From assembly GCA_024275515.1 (NCBI GenBank), contig JAJRYZ010000291.1, positions 1 to 37,980 of the forward strand: a stretch of DNA of 37,980 bases. Direction: 5' to 3'. Under the pieces are notes generated by a model. That model was not told where the DNA came from. It saw only the letters and a list, made by a program, of their open reading frames with translations, and ran no database searches. Every line of letters begins with the position of its first letter. Within the stretch, counting starts at the first letter, position 1. Shown here in pieces: positions 7,666 through 16,340 of the stretch. The translations under genes were made by a program, and so were the position numbers. Source of the DNA: Spirochaetota bacterium (GTDB taxonomy: Bacteria > Spirochaetota > Spirochaetia > ARS1246).

Positions 7666-10125
7666 TCAACTCAGCTTTTTGGCGACTTCTCGGGTTTCAA
7701 ACACCTCGATCACGTCGCCCGCGCGAATGTCGAGATAGTTGTCTATGCCGACACCGCACTCGAATCCGGATTCGACCTCGCGCGCGTCGTCTTTGAAGCG
7801 CTTGAGAGATGTTACCGTACCGGTGTGGATTTCGACTCCGTCGCGGATCACGTGAACGTCGGCGTTTCGTCGTATCTTTCCCGACGTCACGTGACAACCG
7901 GCGATAAGCCCGATGCGCGGCACTTTGAATACGTCGCGCACCTCGACCGTTCCTATCACCTCTTCGTGCACCTCCGGTGCAAGCATCCCTTCCATAGCCG
8001 ATTGAATGTCGGAGACCGCGTGGTAGATGATATTGTACTTGCGTATCTCCACCTTCTCCCGCTCGGCGAGCTCGAGAGCCTTCGGCGTCGGTCTTACATG
8101 GAACCCGATGATAATGGCGTTTGATGCGGAGGCGAGGTTCACGTCGTTCTCGATAATAGCGCCCGCGGACGCGTGAATCACCGACAGGCGAACCTCGTCG
8201 GTGCTGAGCTTTTCAAGCGCGGTCTGCAGAGCCTCGACGGATCCATGAACGTCGCCCTTGATTATGACTTTGAGTTCCTGAATCGCGCCGTCCTGGATCG
8301 AATCGTACAGGTTGTCGAGCGTGATTCTCTTGACGTTTTTCGCCTCGCCCTGCTTCTCCAACTCCTGTCGTTTCGACCCCACCTGGCGGGCGATTCGCTC
8401 GCTTTCGGTAACCTGAAACGGCGCTCCGGCGTCGGGAATGCCGGTAAGCCCGAGGATTTCAACCGGCGTCGCCGGCGTCGCCTCCTCGATCCTCGCGCCT
8501 TTGTCGTCGAACATCGCGCGAACCTTACCCGGATAGACGCCGGCAACGAAGGCGTCGCCCACGCGAAGCGTACCGCGTTCGATAAGCACGGTCCCGACGA
8601 TCCCGCGCCCGTGGTCCACCTTCGACTCAACGATTTTTCCCTCGGCGCGACAGCCATAGTTCGCCTTGAGCTCGAGCAATTCGGCTTGCAACAACATGCT
8701 GTCGAGCAACTCCTTGATTCCGGTTCCCTCGACGGCGGAAACCTCGCAGAACAGAGTATTTCCGCCCCAGTCTTCGGGGATAAGATTGTACTCGGACAGT
8801 TGCTGCTTGACACGTTCCGGGTTGGCGTTGGGCAGGTCGATCTTGTTTACCGCGACGATAATAGGTACTTTCGCCTCTTTCGCGTGGTTAATCGCTTCCA
8901 CCGTCTGCGGCATGACGCCGTCGTCGGCGGCCACGACGAGGACGACGATATCGGTAACCTGCGCGCCCCGGGCGCGCATAAGGGTAAAGGCCTCGTGTCC
9001 CGGCGTATCGAGGAAAACGATTTCGCCGTCGCCGACCGCGACCTTGTACGCGCCGATATGCTGCGTAATGCCGCCGAACTCACCGGCGACCACGTCGGTA
9101 CTCCTGATCGCGTCAAGCAACTTGGTTTTTCCGTGGTCGACGTGCCCCATGACCGTGACGATCGGAGGCCGCGGCTTAAGGTCCTCTTCGACGTCTTCTT
9201 CGGTTTCGATGATGGTTTCGTCGTACAATGAGACGATGTTGACTTTGCAGTTGTACTCCGCGGCGACGATCTGCGCGGTTTCCGCGTCGATCTGCTGGTT
9301 GATCGTCACCATCATGCCCATCCCCATCAGCTTGCCGATGACTTCCGACGCCTTCAGGTTCATCTTCCGCGCGAGTTCGGACACCGTTATCACGTCCATA
9401 ATATCGATTTCCTTCGGCACCGGATTGGCCTTCGGATGGTGCTGCCGCTTCTTGATCTGAAAATCCCGCTCCTGCTCCTCCCTGCGATAACCGCCGGCGG
9501 GCCTTTTTTTTGATCGAACGAATTTCTTTCCGCCGGTCTTCGGAGCGGTCCCGCCTTTTTTGGGTGGGGGGCCGCCGGTCGGACTACGCGTCGAGGAGGC
9601 GGGGGCTCCCGGGCGTCTCGGGCCGATCGGTCGTCGACCGTCGGGTCTTCGGTTTCGCGCGTCGCCGCCTTCCGGCTTCCGATAGATTCGTCGATGGGTT
9701 CCGTCGGTGCCGCGTCTGTCACCCTGAGGTCGCGCGCCCGTTCGCGGTCTGTTTCGCTGATCGGACATCGGAGCTCCACGGGTCGGGCCGCGACGAACCG
9801 CCGGCGCGGTGACTCCGCCGTCGGTTCGTCCGGGACGCTGCGAACGTTCCGGAGGACGGCGCTGCGAAGCAACTCGGTCCGAGGTTCCGCCCCGCGGACC
9901 TTCCGGCGCTTTCGCGGCCACTTCCCGTTTCGCCGGTTCCGGCTTCGCAGCAGGTTCCGATTTAACGACAACCTTCTTTTTTTGGCTCGGCGCCTTCTTA
10001 CGAACGACCACCACCTTGCGGGTTTTTTTTTCTTCCTCGCTTTTGTCCCCCACAACGGGTTCGGACTTCTTATGCTTGATGAGGGTAGCCTTCGGTTTCT
10101 TCTTGTTATCCTGTTCTTCAGCCAT
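7666..10125 (-). CDS. infB: Translation initiation factor IF-2
   Basis: GTPase that places initiator tRNA on the 30S subunit and drives subunit joining. From the ATG at 10125 it is 819 residues. The N-terminal third is low-complexity, rich in K, R, P and G (repeats of RRP and GGTAPK type), as is common. An IF2 N-terminal helix domain follows ([20 protein letters not shown]), then the GTPase with [10 protein letters not shown] (G1), DTPGHE (G3) and NKIDLPN (G4), then the beta-barrel and C-terminal initiator-tRNA domains. The frame is open upstream to a TTG at 10200, with another ATG at 10167; I chose 10125 because [17 protein letters not shown] looks like other spirochaete starts. AGGAG lies 15 bases upstream of it, rather far, so the start is uncertain. 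Confidence 0.95.
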   Translation of the reverse strand: MAEEQDNKKKPKATLIKHKKSEPVVGDKSEEEKKTRKVVVVRKKAPSQKKKVVVKSEPAAKPEPAKREVAAKAPEGPRGGTSDRVASQRRPPERSQRPGRTDGGVTAPAVRRGPTRGAPMSDQRNRPRTGARPQGDRRGTDGTHRRIYRKPEGGDARNRRPDGRRPIGPRRPGAPASSTRSPTGGPPPKKGGTAPKTGGKKFVRSKKRPAGGYRREEQERDFQIKKRQHHPKANPVPKEIDIMDVITVSELARKMNLKASEVIGKLMGMGMMVTINQQIDAETAQIVAAEYNCKVNIVSLYDETIIETEEDVEEDLKPRPPIVTVMGHVDHGKTKLLDAIRSTDVVAGEFGGITQHIGAYKVAVGDGEIVFLDTPGHEAFTLMRARGAQVTDIVVLVVAADDGVMPQTVEAINHAKEAKVPIIVAVNKIDLPNANPERVKQQLSEYNLIPEDWGGNTLFCEVSAVEGTGIKELLDSMLLQAELLELKANYGCRAEGKIVESKVDHGRGIVGTVLIERGTLRVGDAFVAGVYPGKVRAMFDDKGARIEEATPATPVEILGLTGIPDAGAPFQVTESERIARQVGSKRQELEKQGEAKNVKRITLDNLYDSIQDGAIQELKVIIKGDVHGSVEALQTALEKLSTDEVRLSVIHASAGAIIENDVNLASASNAIIIGFHVRPTPKALELAEREKVEIRKYNIIYHAVSDIQSAMEGMLAPEVHEEVIGTVEVRDVFKVPRIGLIAGCHVTSGKIRRNADVHVIRDGVEIHTGTVTSLKRFKDDAREVESGFECGVGIDNYLDIRAGDVIEVFETREVAKKLS

Positions 10126-10213
10126 AGGTCTGTCGATTTGCTCCTGTGACGTTTGCTTCCCGCTCATCGCCAGGAAACCACGAACCCCTGCCCCTGGCAA
10201 TCCGGCGCCGGGT

Positions 10214-10235
10214 GCTTCGACCCGGCCGTCGAAGC
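10214..10235 (-). repeat. Perfect 8-bp inverted repeat in the nusA-infB gap
   Basis: GCTTCGAC and GTCGAAGC flank a 6-base loop, 5 bases downstream of the nusA stop codon and about 90 bases before the infB ATG. No T-tract follows, so a simple intrinsic terminator is unlikely. A processing site or 3'-end stabiliser within the polycistronic mRNA is possible. Confidence 0.5.
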
Positions 10236-10239
10236 GGCT

Positions 10240-11790
10240 CTATGCCTCTTCGCCCGCGACCTCTTCTTCGGAATCATCGTCCTCGAACTCAAAACTTAAT
10301 CCCACTCCGCAGTTAGGGCAAGAGGTCATCGAAACCGTGATCGCGCCGCCGCACTCGGGACATTCGTAGGCTTCTTCGGCCCGTTCCTCGACGCTCTCCT
10401 CTTCCGAAACAGTCTCGGTCTCGGCGCCGGTCGCCGCCGCGCTCTCGGAAGCGGTGTCGCCGTCTGTAAATACGCGTCCGGCATCTTCTTCCTCGATGAC
10501 CTCGACGCTCTCGTCGATAATCGAACGTATCGTCGCGGCGTCCTCTTCGCCGATCCCCTCGATGCGGACAAGATCTTCGGCGCTCATGGGGAGCAACGTC
10601 TCGATAAGCTCGATTCCGTTCTCCTTGAGAACGGCGACGACCCGTTCGGAAATGCCCGGCAGCTCGCTGATGTCGGTAATCTCCTCTTCTTCTTCAATGA
10701 TGTCGCCGAAAAGCGCCGATACCGCGCGCTTGGTGTCGACCGCGATATCCATCTCGGCGAACTGCTCTTCGGTCTTTACGTCGATATTCCAGTCGACAAG
10801 TCGATTGGCCAGCCTGACGTTCAGCCCCTGCTTGCCGATCGCCAGCGACAGTTGGCCTTCGTCCACCACGGCCAGCGCCTGTCGCTTCGCTTCATCGAGA
10901 ATGACCACCGTTCGAACGTCCGCCGGAGAAAGCGCGTTCTTAATAAACTCCTGCGGATCCGGCTCGTACTTGAGAACGTCGATCTTCTCTCCTTCGAGCT
11001 CGCGAACGATCGACTGTATTCTTACGCCTTTCATTCCCACGCATGCGCCGACAGGATCGACGTCGTCGCGATTGCTGAACACGGCGAGTTTGGTGCGATA
11101 ACCGGGCTCTCGAACGATTTTGAAAATCTCGACCGTCTTGTCGTACACTTCCGGTACCTCGAGTTCGAAGATCCGCTTTACGAAGTCCGTATGCGTCCGC
11201 GTCAGCACGATCTGCAGTCCCGATTGCGCTTTGTTCACCTCGTAGATCATCGCTTTGATACGGTCGTTCGGCCGGTAGATCTCACGCGGAGACTGATAGC
11301 GTTTCGGGAGTATCCCTTCGGTCTTCCCGAGGTCGACGAAGATGTTGCCGTTACGTTCGCGCTGGTAGTAGCCGATGATCATCTCGCCGACCTTGTCGAT
11401 GTATTCGGAATAGAGCGTATCTTTCTGTATCTCGCGGAGCGTCTGTTTGGCCTTTTGCTTGGCGCTTTGCACCGATACGCGATCGAAGTCGCGCGGGTTG
11501 ATCTCGATGAGCAGCTCGTCGCCGATTTCGCTCGCCTCGTTGTATTCGACGGCTTCCTCGAGAGAAATCTCCTCTACCGGATCTTCCACCTCTTTGACGA
11601 TCCGCTTGCGAGCAAATATGTATACCTCGTCGCCGTCGTCGCTGAACCTGACAACGGCGTTGTCGGCGGTGCCGAATCTGTGCTTATAGGCGGCAAGCAG
11701 AAGCTCTTCGATGGTCTTCTCGACGAGATCTTCCGATATTCCGCGGTCCTGTACGAGTTGCCGAACGGCATCTCCGATTCCAGAAGCCAT
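10240..11790 (-). CDS. nusA: Transcription termination/antitermination factor NusA with extra C-terminal zinc ribbon
   Basis: RNA-polymerase-associated factor that modulates pausing, termination and antitermination. The 516 residues show the N-terminal polymerase-binding domain (1-130), an S1 domain (about 135-200, GNIFVDLGKTEGILPKRYQ), and two KH domains (about 230-345, with VGACVGMKGVRIQSIVREL and LAIGKQGLNVRLANRL). A helix-hairpin-helix type segment follows (about 370-425, ELPGISERVVAVLKENG). After an acidic linker there is an unusual tail with CPEC (477-480) and CPNC (491-494), spaced like a short zinc ribbon, ending in an acidic stretch. The best Shine-Dalgarno (AGGAGG) is 16 bases from the ATG, longer than usual. 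Lies between rimP and infB as in most bacteria. Confidence 0.96.
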   Translation of the reverse strand: MASGIGDAVRQLVQDRGISEDLVEKTIEELLLAAYKHRFGTADNAVVRFSDDGDEVYIFARKRIVKEVEDPVEEISLEEAVEYNEASEIGDELLIEINPRDFDRVSVQSAKQKAKQTLREIQKDTLYSEYIDKVGEMIIGYYQRERNGNIFVDLGKTEGILPKRYQSPREIYRPNDRIKAMIYEVNKAQSGLQIVLTRTHTDFVKRIFELEVPEVYDKTVEIFKIVREPGYRTKLAVFSNRDDVDPVGACVGMKGVRIQSIVRELEGEKIDVLKYEPDPQEFIKNALSPADVRTVVILDEAKRQALAVVDEGQLSLAIGKQGLNVRLANRLVDWNIDVKTEEQFAEMDIAVDTKRAVSALFGDIIEEEEEITDISELPGISERVVAVLKENGIELIETLLPMSAEDLVRIEGIGEEDAATIRSIIDESVEVIEEEDAGRVFTDGDTASESAAATGAETETVSEEESVEERAEEAYECPECGGAITVSMTSCPNCGVGLSFEFEDDDSEEEVAGEEA

Positions 11791-11810
11791 AGTATCTGTT
11801 TTGCAACCTC

Positions 11811-12257
11811 CTACGGATAGTCTAGTTGCGCCTTTCTGATTTCCACGTAGCGGTACGACTGCGTCGTCCCGTCCGCCCGTAACGTCACCGCGTCTTCACC
11901 CGCTTCGACAATAGTCCCGACGATCCACTCGGTTGAATCGGCGACCATGAGCCTCACTTTCGAACCACGAAAAACGGCGAATTCTCTCGCGTCCTTAATC
12001 TTTCGATACACTCCCGGCGACGAAACCTCGAGGTGCACCTCCGGAGCGTCCACGACTACCTCCAATCTCGGAAACACCGCCTTATAGACCCTCGTGCAGT
12101 CGCCGATATCGACGCCCGCCTCGCGGTAGATCACAAGATTCGCGTGAAACGTGCCTCTTCGCTGCGTGCCGACCAGCTCCACAATCTGAAACCCCATCCC
12201 GTGAACGAGTGGAGAGACGGTTTCGTAGAGGATGCCGCCCTCGACGCTTCGTTTCAT
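11811..12257 (-). CDS. rimP: Ribosome maturation factor RimP
   Basis: Needed for 30S subunit maturation. The 148-residue form starts at the ATG at 12257 (MKRSVEGGILYETVSPLVH); an open frame reaches 12356 but would run through the promoter and hairpin described below. RimP marks are VELVGTQRRGTFHANLVIYR (the N-terminal domain strand pair), VDAPEVHLEVSSPGVYRKI (the conserved SPG motif) and a C-terminal SH3-like barrel. It is the first gene of rimP-nusA-infB-rbfA-truB. The start has no recognisable Shine-Dalgarno sequence and lies only 13 bases after the T-tract of the upstream hairpin. Confidence 0.93.
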   Translation of the reverse strand: MKRSVEGGILYETVSPLVHGMGFQIVELVGTQRRGTFHANLVIYREAGVDIGDCTRVYKAVFPRLEVVVDAPEVHLEVSSPGVYRKIKDAREFAVFRGSKVRLMVADSTEWIVGTIVEAGEDAVTLRADGTTQSYRYVEIRKAQLDYP

Positions 12258-12270
12258 ATCATCACGCCAT

Positions 12271-12297
12271 AAAAAAAGAGCCGGAGCCCGACTCTTT
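12271..12297 (-). terminator. rimP-leader-like attenuator hairpin
   Basis: On the minus strand the arms AAAGAGTCGG and CCGGCTCTTT form a 10-bp stem (one G-U pair) around a 3-base loop, running into an unbroken T-tract. It lies between the candidate promoter and the rimP start codon, so it must be read through for the operon to be expressed. A hairpin of this shape just before rimP is known as the rimP-leader family in other bacteria; the relation is inferred. Confidence 0.7.
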
Positions 12298-12327
12298 GAA
12301 GTTCCGCCATCAAGTTGTCGCATCTTG

Positions 12328-12356
12328 AACATAGCAACATCGTTCGCGCGTGTCAA
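12328..12356 (-). promoter_or_regulatory. Promoter for the rimP-nusA-infB operon
   Basis: On the minus strand: a perfect TTGACA (12351-12356), a 17-base spacer and TATGTT (12328-12333). The predicted transcript starts near 12321 and gives a leader of about 65 bases that contains the attenuator-like hairpin. Confidence 0.68.
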
Positions 12357-12402
12357 GATTCGCTCGCGGTGCGGCGACGATTCGATTCGGACCGGCGCCG
12401 GT

Positions 12403-13095
12403 TCAGTCGAGCGCGACGGTCAAAACGAAAACACTTCGCGCGCCGCCCGCGAGCAACACCCCTGCGCACTCGTCCGCGGTCGCTCCGGTAGTAAACACGT
12501 CGTCGATAAGTACGCATCGACCGTCGATTTCGGTCATGCCGCGCGTCGGCGAGAACGCTCCGTTGAGGTTGCAGAGCCGTCCGGCGTAATCGAGGTCTTT
12601 CTGTGCCACTCCCCCTTTCCGCACAAGCGCGTCGACCGCGCGGACTCCCAGGTTCAGCGCAACTTCCCGGGCGACACGAGAAACCGCGTCATGTCTCCTC
12701 CTGCGGCCCCCGCGTCGCGGCGGCACCGGCACCACCGGGCCGTCAAGCGCAAGGGTGCGATAGAGATCGGCGATTTCTCGGGCGAAAAGTCTCGCGAGGC
12801 GGTTCGCACCGCCGAACTTGTAGGCGTGCAGCGCCTCCTTCGCGATTCCGCGGAAGGGAAAGACGCTCATGTTCGCCTCGAATCTGTACCGGCGATGTCT
12901 GCATCGGGTACAGATTCCCATTTCACTTATGAGACTACACCCGCATACCCGACACCTCGCCCCGACGAAACGCGGAAGCGCGTCCGCGCAGCGAGTGCAC
13001 AGCGGATAACGACCCGAGCGTCCGACGACCATAGCGGTGGAGCAGACGGCGCAGCGTTCGGGCCAACACCGATCCGTGATTTCCCGGATACCCAT
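12403..13095 (-). CDS. ComF-family phosphoribosyltransferase-like protein
   Basis: The 230 residues begin with a cysteine-rich segment (CAVC, CTRC, CRVCGCS and CTRC, residues 15-65) that looks like the paired zinc-binding motif of ComF/GntX proteins. A type I phosphoribosyltransferase fold follows. Its PRPP-binding motif is clear in CVLIDDVFTTGATADEC near residue 190. ComF proteins take part in DNA uptake or handling of incoming single strands in competent bacteria; whether this one does is unknown. It follows mutS by 60 bases. The promoter and attenuator of rimP begin about 45 bases after its stop. No other competence gene is visible in the window. Confidence 0.85.
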   Translation of the reverse strand: MGIREITDRCWPERCAVCSTAMVVGRSGRYPLCTRCADALPRFVGARCRVCGCSLISEMGICTRCRHRRYRFEANMSVFPFRGIAKEALHAYKFGGANRLARLFAREIADLYRTLALDGPVVPVPPRRGGRRRRHDAVSRVAREVALNLGVRAVDALVRKGGVAQKDLDYAGRLCNLNGAFSPTRGMTEIDGRCVLIDDVFTTGATADECAGVLLAGGARSVFVLTVALD

Positions 13096-13155
13096 GACAC
13101 AGCCCCCGTCACCGTATACACCCCCGAAGAGCGTCCCGATTTCGCCGCGGCGACC

Positions 13156-15747
13156 CTATCGGCCGTCGCGAAGCAAGCGCTGCCACCGTTCGATGTTCTT
13201 CAGCGCCTCGAGAGGCGTCGTTCGATCAACATCCAACGATCGTATCTCGCTTTCTACCAACTCGGACTCTTCGAAGAGCGAAGACTGCGTTCGGCGCGGC
13301 CCGTCGCTCGCCGGCGGGGTCGTTTCCGGATCGACCGGCGAGCTCTTCGCGAGCAGCTTTTCCAGGATCGTCCGCGCCCGAGCGACGACCCCCGCGGGGA
13401 TGCCCGCCAACCGCGCGACGTGTATGCCGTAAGAATGGTCGGCCGCACCGGGCTTGATCCGTTTCAGAAAAACGACCTCGCCGTTCTTTTCGACCACTTC
13501 CAACGCCAGATTGATCTTGGCCGGGTTCTCGATCGAGGTGAGCTCGTGAAAGTGTGTGGCGAACAGCGTTTTTACGCCGGAAGCGATAAGATGCTCCGAA
13601 ACCGCCCACGCTATGGAGAGTCCGTCGTTCGTTCCGGTTCCCCTGCCGACCTCGTCCATGATGATAAGACTCCGCGGCGTCATCGCTCTGAGTATGTGCG
13701 CCGTTTCGTTCATTTCTACCAGAAACGTCGACTCGCCTCGTGCGAGGTTGTCCTGCGCGCCGACGCGGCAGAAGATCTTGTCGACAAGCCCGACGACCGC
13801 CTTCTCGGCGGGAACAAACGATCCCGCCTGCGCCATCAGTACGATCAAAGCCACCTGCCGGAGATAGGTCGATTTTCCCGCCATATTCGGACCGGTGATC
13901 AGCGCGAAACTGACGCCGTCGGCGCCGATCAGCGTGTCGTTGGGAACGAACTCGCCGGAGGGTTGGTTCGCCTCGACCACCGGGTGACGACCGCCGCGTA
14001 TCTCGATAACGCCCGAAGAGGTGAGCGTCGGACGCGAAAACCCGTGGATCGTCGCGGCGTACGCGTACGATTGCAGGCAGTCGAGCTCGGCCACGGCGGA
14101 GGCGAGCTGTTTGAGCGAACGTGTGTGCCGCTTGACGCGTTCCCTTACTTCGAGGAAGACGACGCGTTCGAGCTCGACGACGCGGTCGGTGGCGCTGTTG
14201 AGTTCGGCCTCGAGCTCGATCAACCGGTCGGTGGTGTACCGCTCGCTTCCGACCAGCGATTGCCGCCGGATGAAGTGCGCCGGGACATGCGACAGGTGGC
14301 TCTTCGTGACCTCGATGTAGTATCCGATGATCCGGTTGTATTTGACTTTCAGTCTCTGAATTCCCGGCTCGCTTTTCTCGGTGTCGAGGTACTCTTCGAG
14401 TACCGCCCGGCTGTTGGATCTCATCGCGCGCAACCGATCGACATCTTCGTGATATCCATCGGCGATTAACCGCCCTTCGGTCAAAACGATCGACGGGTCG
14501 GGATGAATCGCGCGGTCGAGCAGATCGGCAAGCCCGCCGCACGCATCGAGAAGCTCGTCGGTGACTCCGGGAAGCGAAAGCCACTCGGTCGAAAGTTCGA
14601 TCGCCCGCAGCGACGCGCCTATCGCGGTGCGCACGGCAAGCAGATCCTTGGCGTGCGCCCGATCCAGCGCGACCCTGGCGGCCAGCCATTCCAGGTCGAG
14701 AACGTCGCTCAGTTCCCCGCGCAACGATGATAGAAACAGCTGGTTTCGGTAGCACGCCTCGGTCGCCTCGCTGCGGCGAGCGATCGCCTCGAGATCGGTC
14801 GAGGGATTGAGAAGCCACTTTTTGAGAAGCCTCGCGCCCATCGCCGTGCGCGTGTGATCGAGCACTTGCAGCAGCGTATACTTCCGTCCGCCGTCGGCCA
14901 GATTTCGAATGATCTCCAGATTCCGCTGGGTCGTTTCATCGAGTCCGAGGTAGTCGTTCTCACCGTAGACGGTGATATCGGTGATATGCGGCAAAAGCCC
15001 CTTCTGGGTGTCCGACACGTAATCGAGCAGCACGCAGACCGAAAGGATCGCCTCCTCGGTTTCGGCGGTTACGGCGAATCCTTTGAGGTTCGCCACGCCG
15101 AGCTGAGAGGCAAGCTTCTCACGACTGGTTTCCACGTCGAAATCCCAGTCGGGAAACAGGTTGATCATTATCTGCGCCCCGCCGCGCAGAAACCGATTGA
15201 TCTCCGGGATTTCCTCGAGCAGCGACTCCTGGACGATGATTTCCCGCGGTCCGAGCCGTTGAATCTCACGCCGGATTCCCGAAACGCATTCCTCGCGTGG
15301 GAAAAAGGTCGCGATAAGCTCTCCGGTGGACAGATCGACCGACGCCACCGAAACCGCTTTGGCGCCCGCGCCGACCGCCGTCAGGTAGTTGTTCGCCGAT
15401 TTGTCCAGATAGTCTTCATCGACCACCGTGCCCGGTGTGATGATCCGAACGACTTCCCGCTCGGCGAGTCCTTTTCCGCCTTCGGGCAACGCGGTCTGCT
15501 CGCACACGGCGATCTTCTTGCCCGCTTCGAGCAACCGCCCGATATACGACCGCGCGGCATGATACGGAATGCCGCACATCGGAACTCCGTGCCTGCTTGT
15601 CAGAGTAAGACCGAGGATCGAACTCGCCTCTTTCGCGTCCGCCTCGAACATCTCATAAAAGTCGCCGAGTCGGAAGAAAAGGATCGCATCCGGGTGCTGC
15701 CGTTTGATGCTCCGGTACTGGCGCATCATCGGCGTTGCATCACTCAT
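13156..15747 (-). CDS. mutS: DNA mismatch repair protein MutS
   Basis: Recognises mismatches and small loops and starts mismatch repair as an ATP-dependent clamp. The 863 residues carry the mismatch-contacting FYEMFEADA motif near residue 30 (Phe-x-Glu), connector and lever domains, and the C-terminal ABC-type ATPase. The ATPase has Walker A GPNMAGKSTYLRQ (about residue 625), the signature and Walker B region MDEVGRGTGTNDGLSIAWA, and ATHFHELT. Length is close to that of E. coli MutS (853). The ATG at 15747 is 7 bases after the stop of the Skp-like gene. mutL is not in the window. The bamA-skp-mutS order resembles T. pallidum. Confidence 0.97.
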   Translation of the reverse strand: MSDATPMMRQYRSIKRQHPDAILFFRLGDFYEMFEADAKEASSILGLTLTSRHGVPMCGIPYHAARSYIGRLLEAGKKIAVCEQTALPEGGKGLAEREVVRIITPGTVVDEDYLDKSANNYLTAVGAGAKAVSVASVDLSTGELIATFFPREECVSGIRREIQRLGPREIIVQESLLEEIPEINRFLRGGAQIMINLFPDWDFDVETSREKLASQLGVANLKGFAVTAETEEAILSVCVLLDYVSDTQKGLLPHITDITVYGENDYLGLDETTQRNLEIIRNLADGGRKYTLLQVLDHTRTAMGARLLKKWLLNPSTDLEAIARRSEATEACYRNQLFLSSLRGELSDVLDLEWLAARVALDRAHAKDLLAVRTAIGASLRAIELSTEWLSLPGVTDELLDACGGLADLLDRAIHPDPSIVLTEGRLIADGYHEDVDRLRAMRSNSRAVLEEYLDTEKSEPGIQRLKVKYNRIIGYYIEVTKSHLSHVPAHFIRRQSLVGSERYTTDRLIELEAELNSATDRVVELERVVFLEVRERVKRHTRSLKQLASAVAELDCLQSYAYAATIHGFSRPTLTSSGVIEIRGGRHPVVEANQPSGEFVPNDTLIGADGVSFALITGPNMAGKSTYLRQVALIVLMAQAGSFVPAEKAVVGLVDKIFCRVGAQDNLARGESTFLVEMNETAHILRAMTPRSLIIMDEVGRGTGTNDGLSIAWAVSEHLIASGVKTLFATHFHELTSIENPAKINLALEVVEKNGEVVFLKRIKPGAADHSYGIHVARLAGIPAGVVARARTILEKLLAKSSPVDPETTPPASDGPRRTQSSLFEESELVESEIRSLDVDRTTPLEALKNIERWQRLLRDGR

Positions 15748-15754
15748 GCGTCAC

Positions 15755-16309
15755 TCACGGACCGCGCTTTTGCTCCGCCAATGAGATCGCCCGCAGTCGA
15801 CTTATCACCATATCGGTGATATCGATCTCCTTGCTGAACCAGAAGATCCTCGAATCACCCGCGTCGAGGACTATCGAGTATCCCTCGTCGACCGCCACGA
15901 AATCGATCACCTTGAGGATTTCGCCGACGATCCCTTCGCCTTCGGCGATGCGCCGGTAGGCGTCCTTGATCCGACGCGTCATGATCTCGTGATAGGTGCG
16001 ACGATCCTGGAGTACATCCTCGCGCTCGCGTTCGAGCCGCGCGACTTCGACGTCGTTCTCGGCTTTTTTGGCGTCGATGATTTTGAGCTCGAGATCGTCG
16101 ATCTGCTCGGAGTACTCGTTCATACGCTCTTCGTACGCGTCGCGCCGATCGTTCAGCTCGCGAAACACTCGCGCCTGCTCGGGGAAACTCTCGAAAACCC
16201 GATCGATGTCGATCACGGCGATTTTCGACAACGGCTCCGCGAGAGCCCCGGCGCTCACGACGAAGAGCGCAACCACCGCCATGGTCACGATTGTACCGCC
16301 ACGTCTCAT
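15755..16309 (-). CDS. OmpH/Skp-family periplasmic chaperone
   Basis: Periplasmic holdase that would escort unfolded outer-membrane proteins to BamA. The 184-residue form starts at the ATG at 16309, with AGGAG 6 bases upstream; the open frame continues further but without support. It has an N-terminal signal peptide (MRRGGTIVTMAVVALFVVSAGALAEP), here best described as residues 1 to about 24 with a small-residue cleavage site. KIAVIDIDRVFES follows, and then a long charged coiled-coil arm (about 60-125) typical of Skp. The C-terminal part (about 140-180) is longer than in E. coli Skp and has no obvious motif. It sits 31 bases downstream of bamA, the usual functional partner. Confidence 0.88.
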   Translation of the reverse strand: MRRGGTIVTMAVVALFVVSAGALAEPLSKIAVIDIDRVFESFPEQARVFRELNDRRDAYEERMNEYSEQIDDLELKIIDAKKAENDVEVARLEREREDVLQDRRTYHEIMTRRIKDAYRRIAEGEGIVGEILKVIDFVAVDEGYSIVLDAGDSRIFWFSKEIDITDMVISRLRAISLAEQKRGP

Positions 16310-16340
16310 TTCGGACTCCTTCGCATTCTGCATGTTGCAG

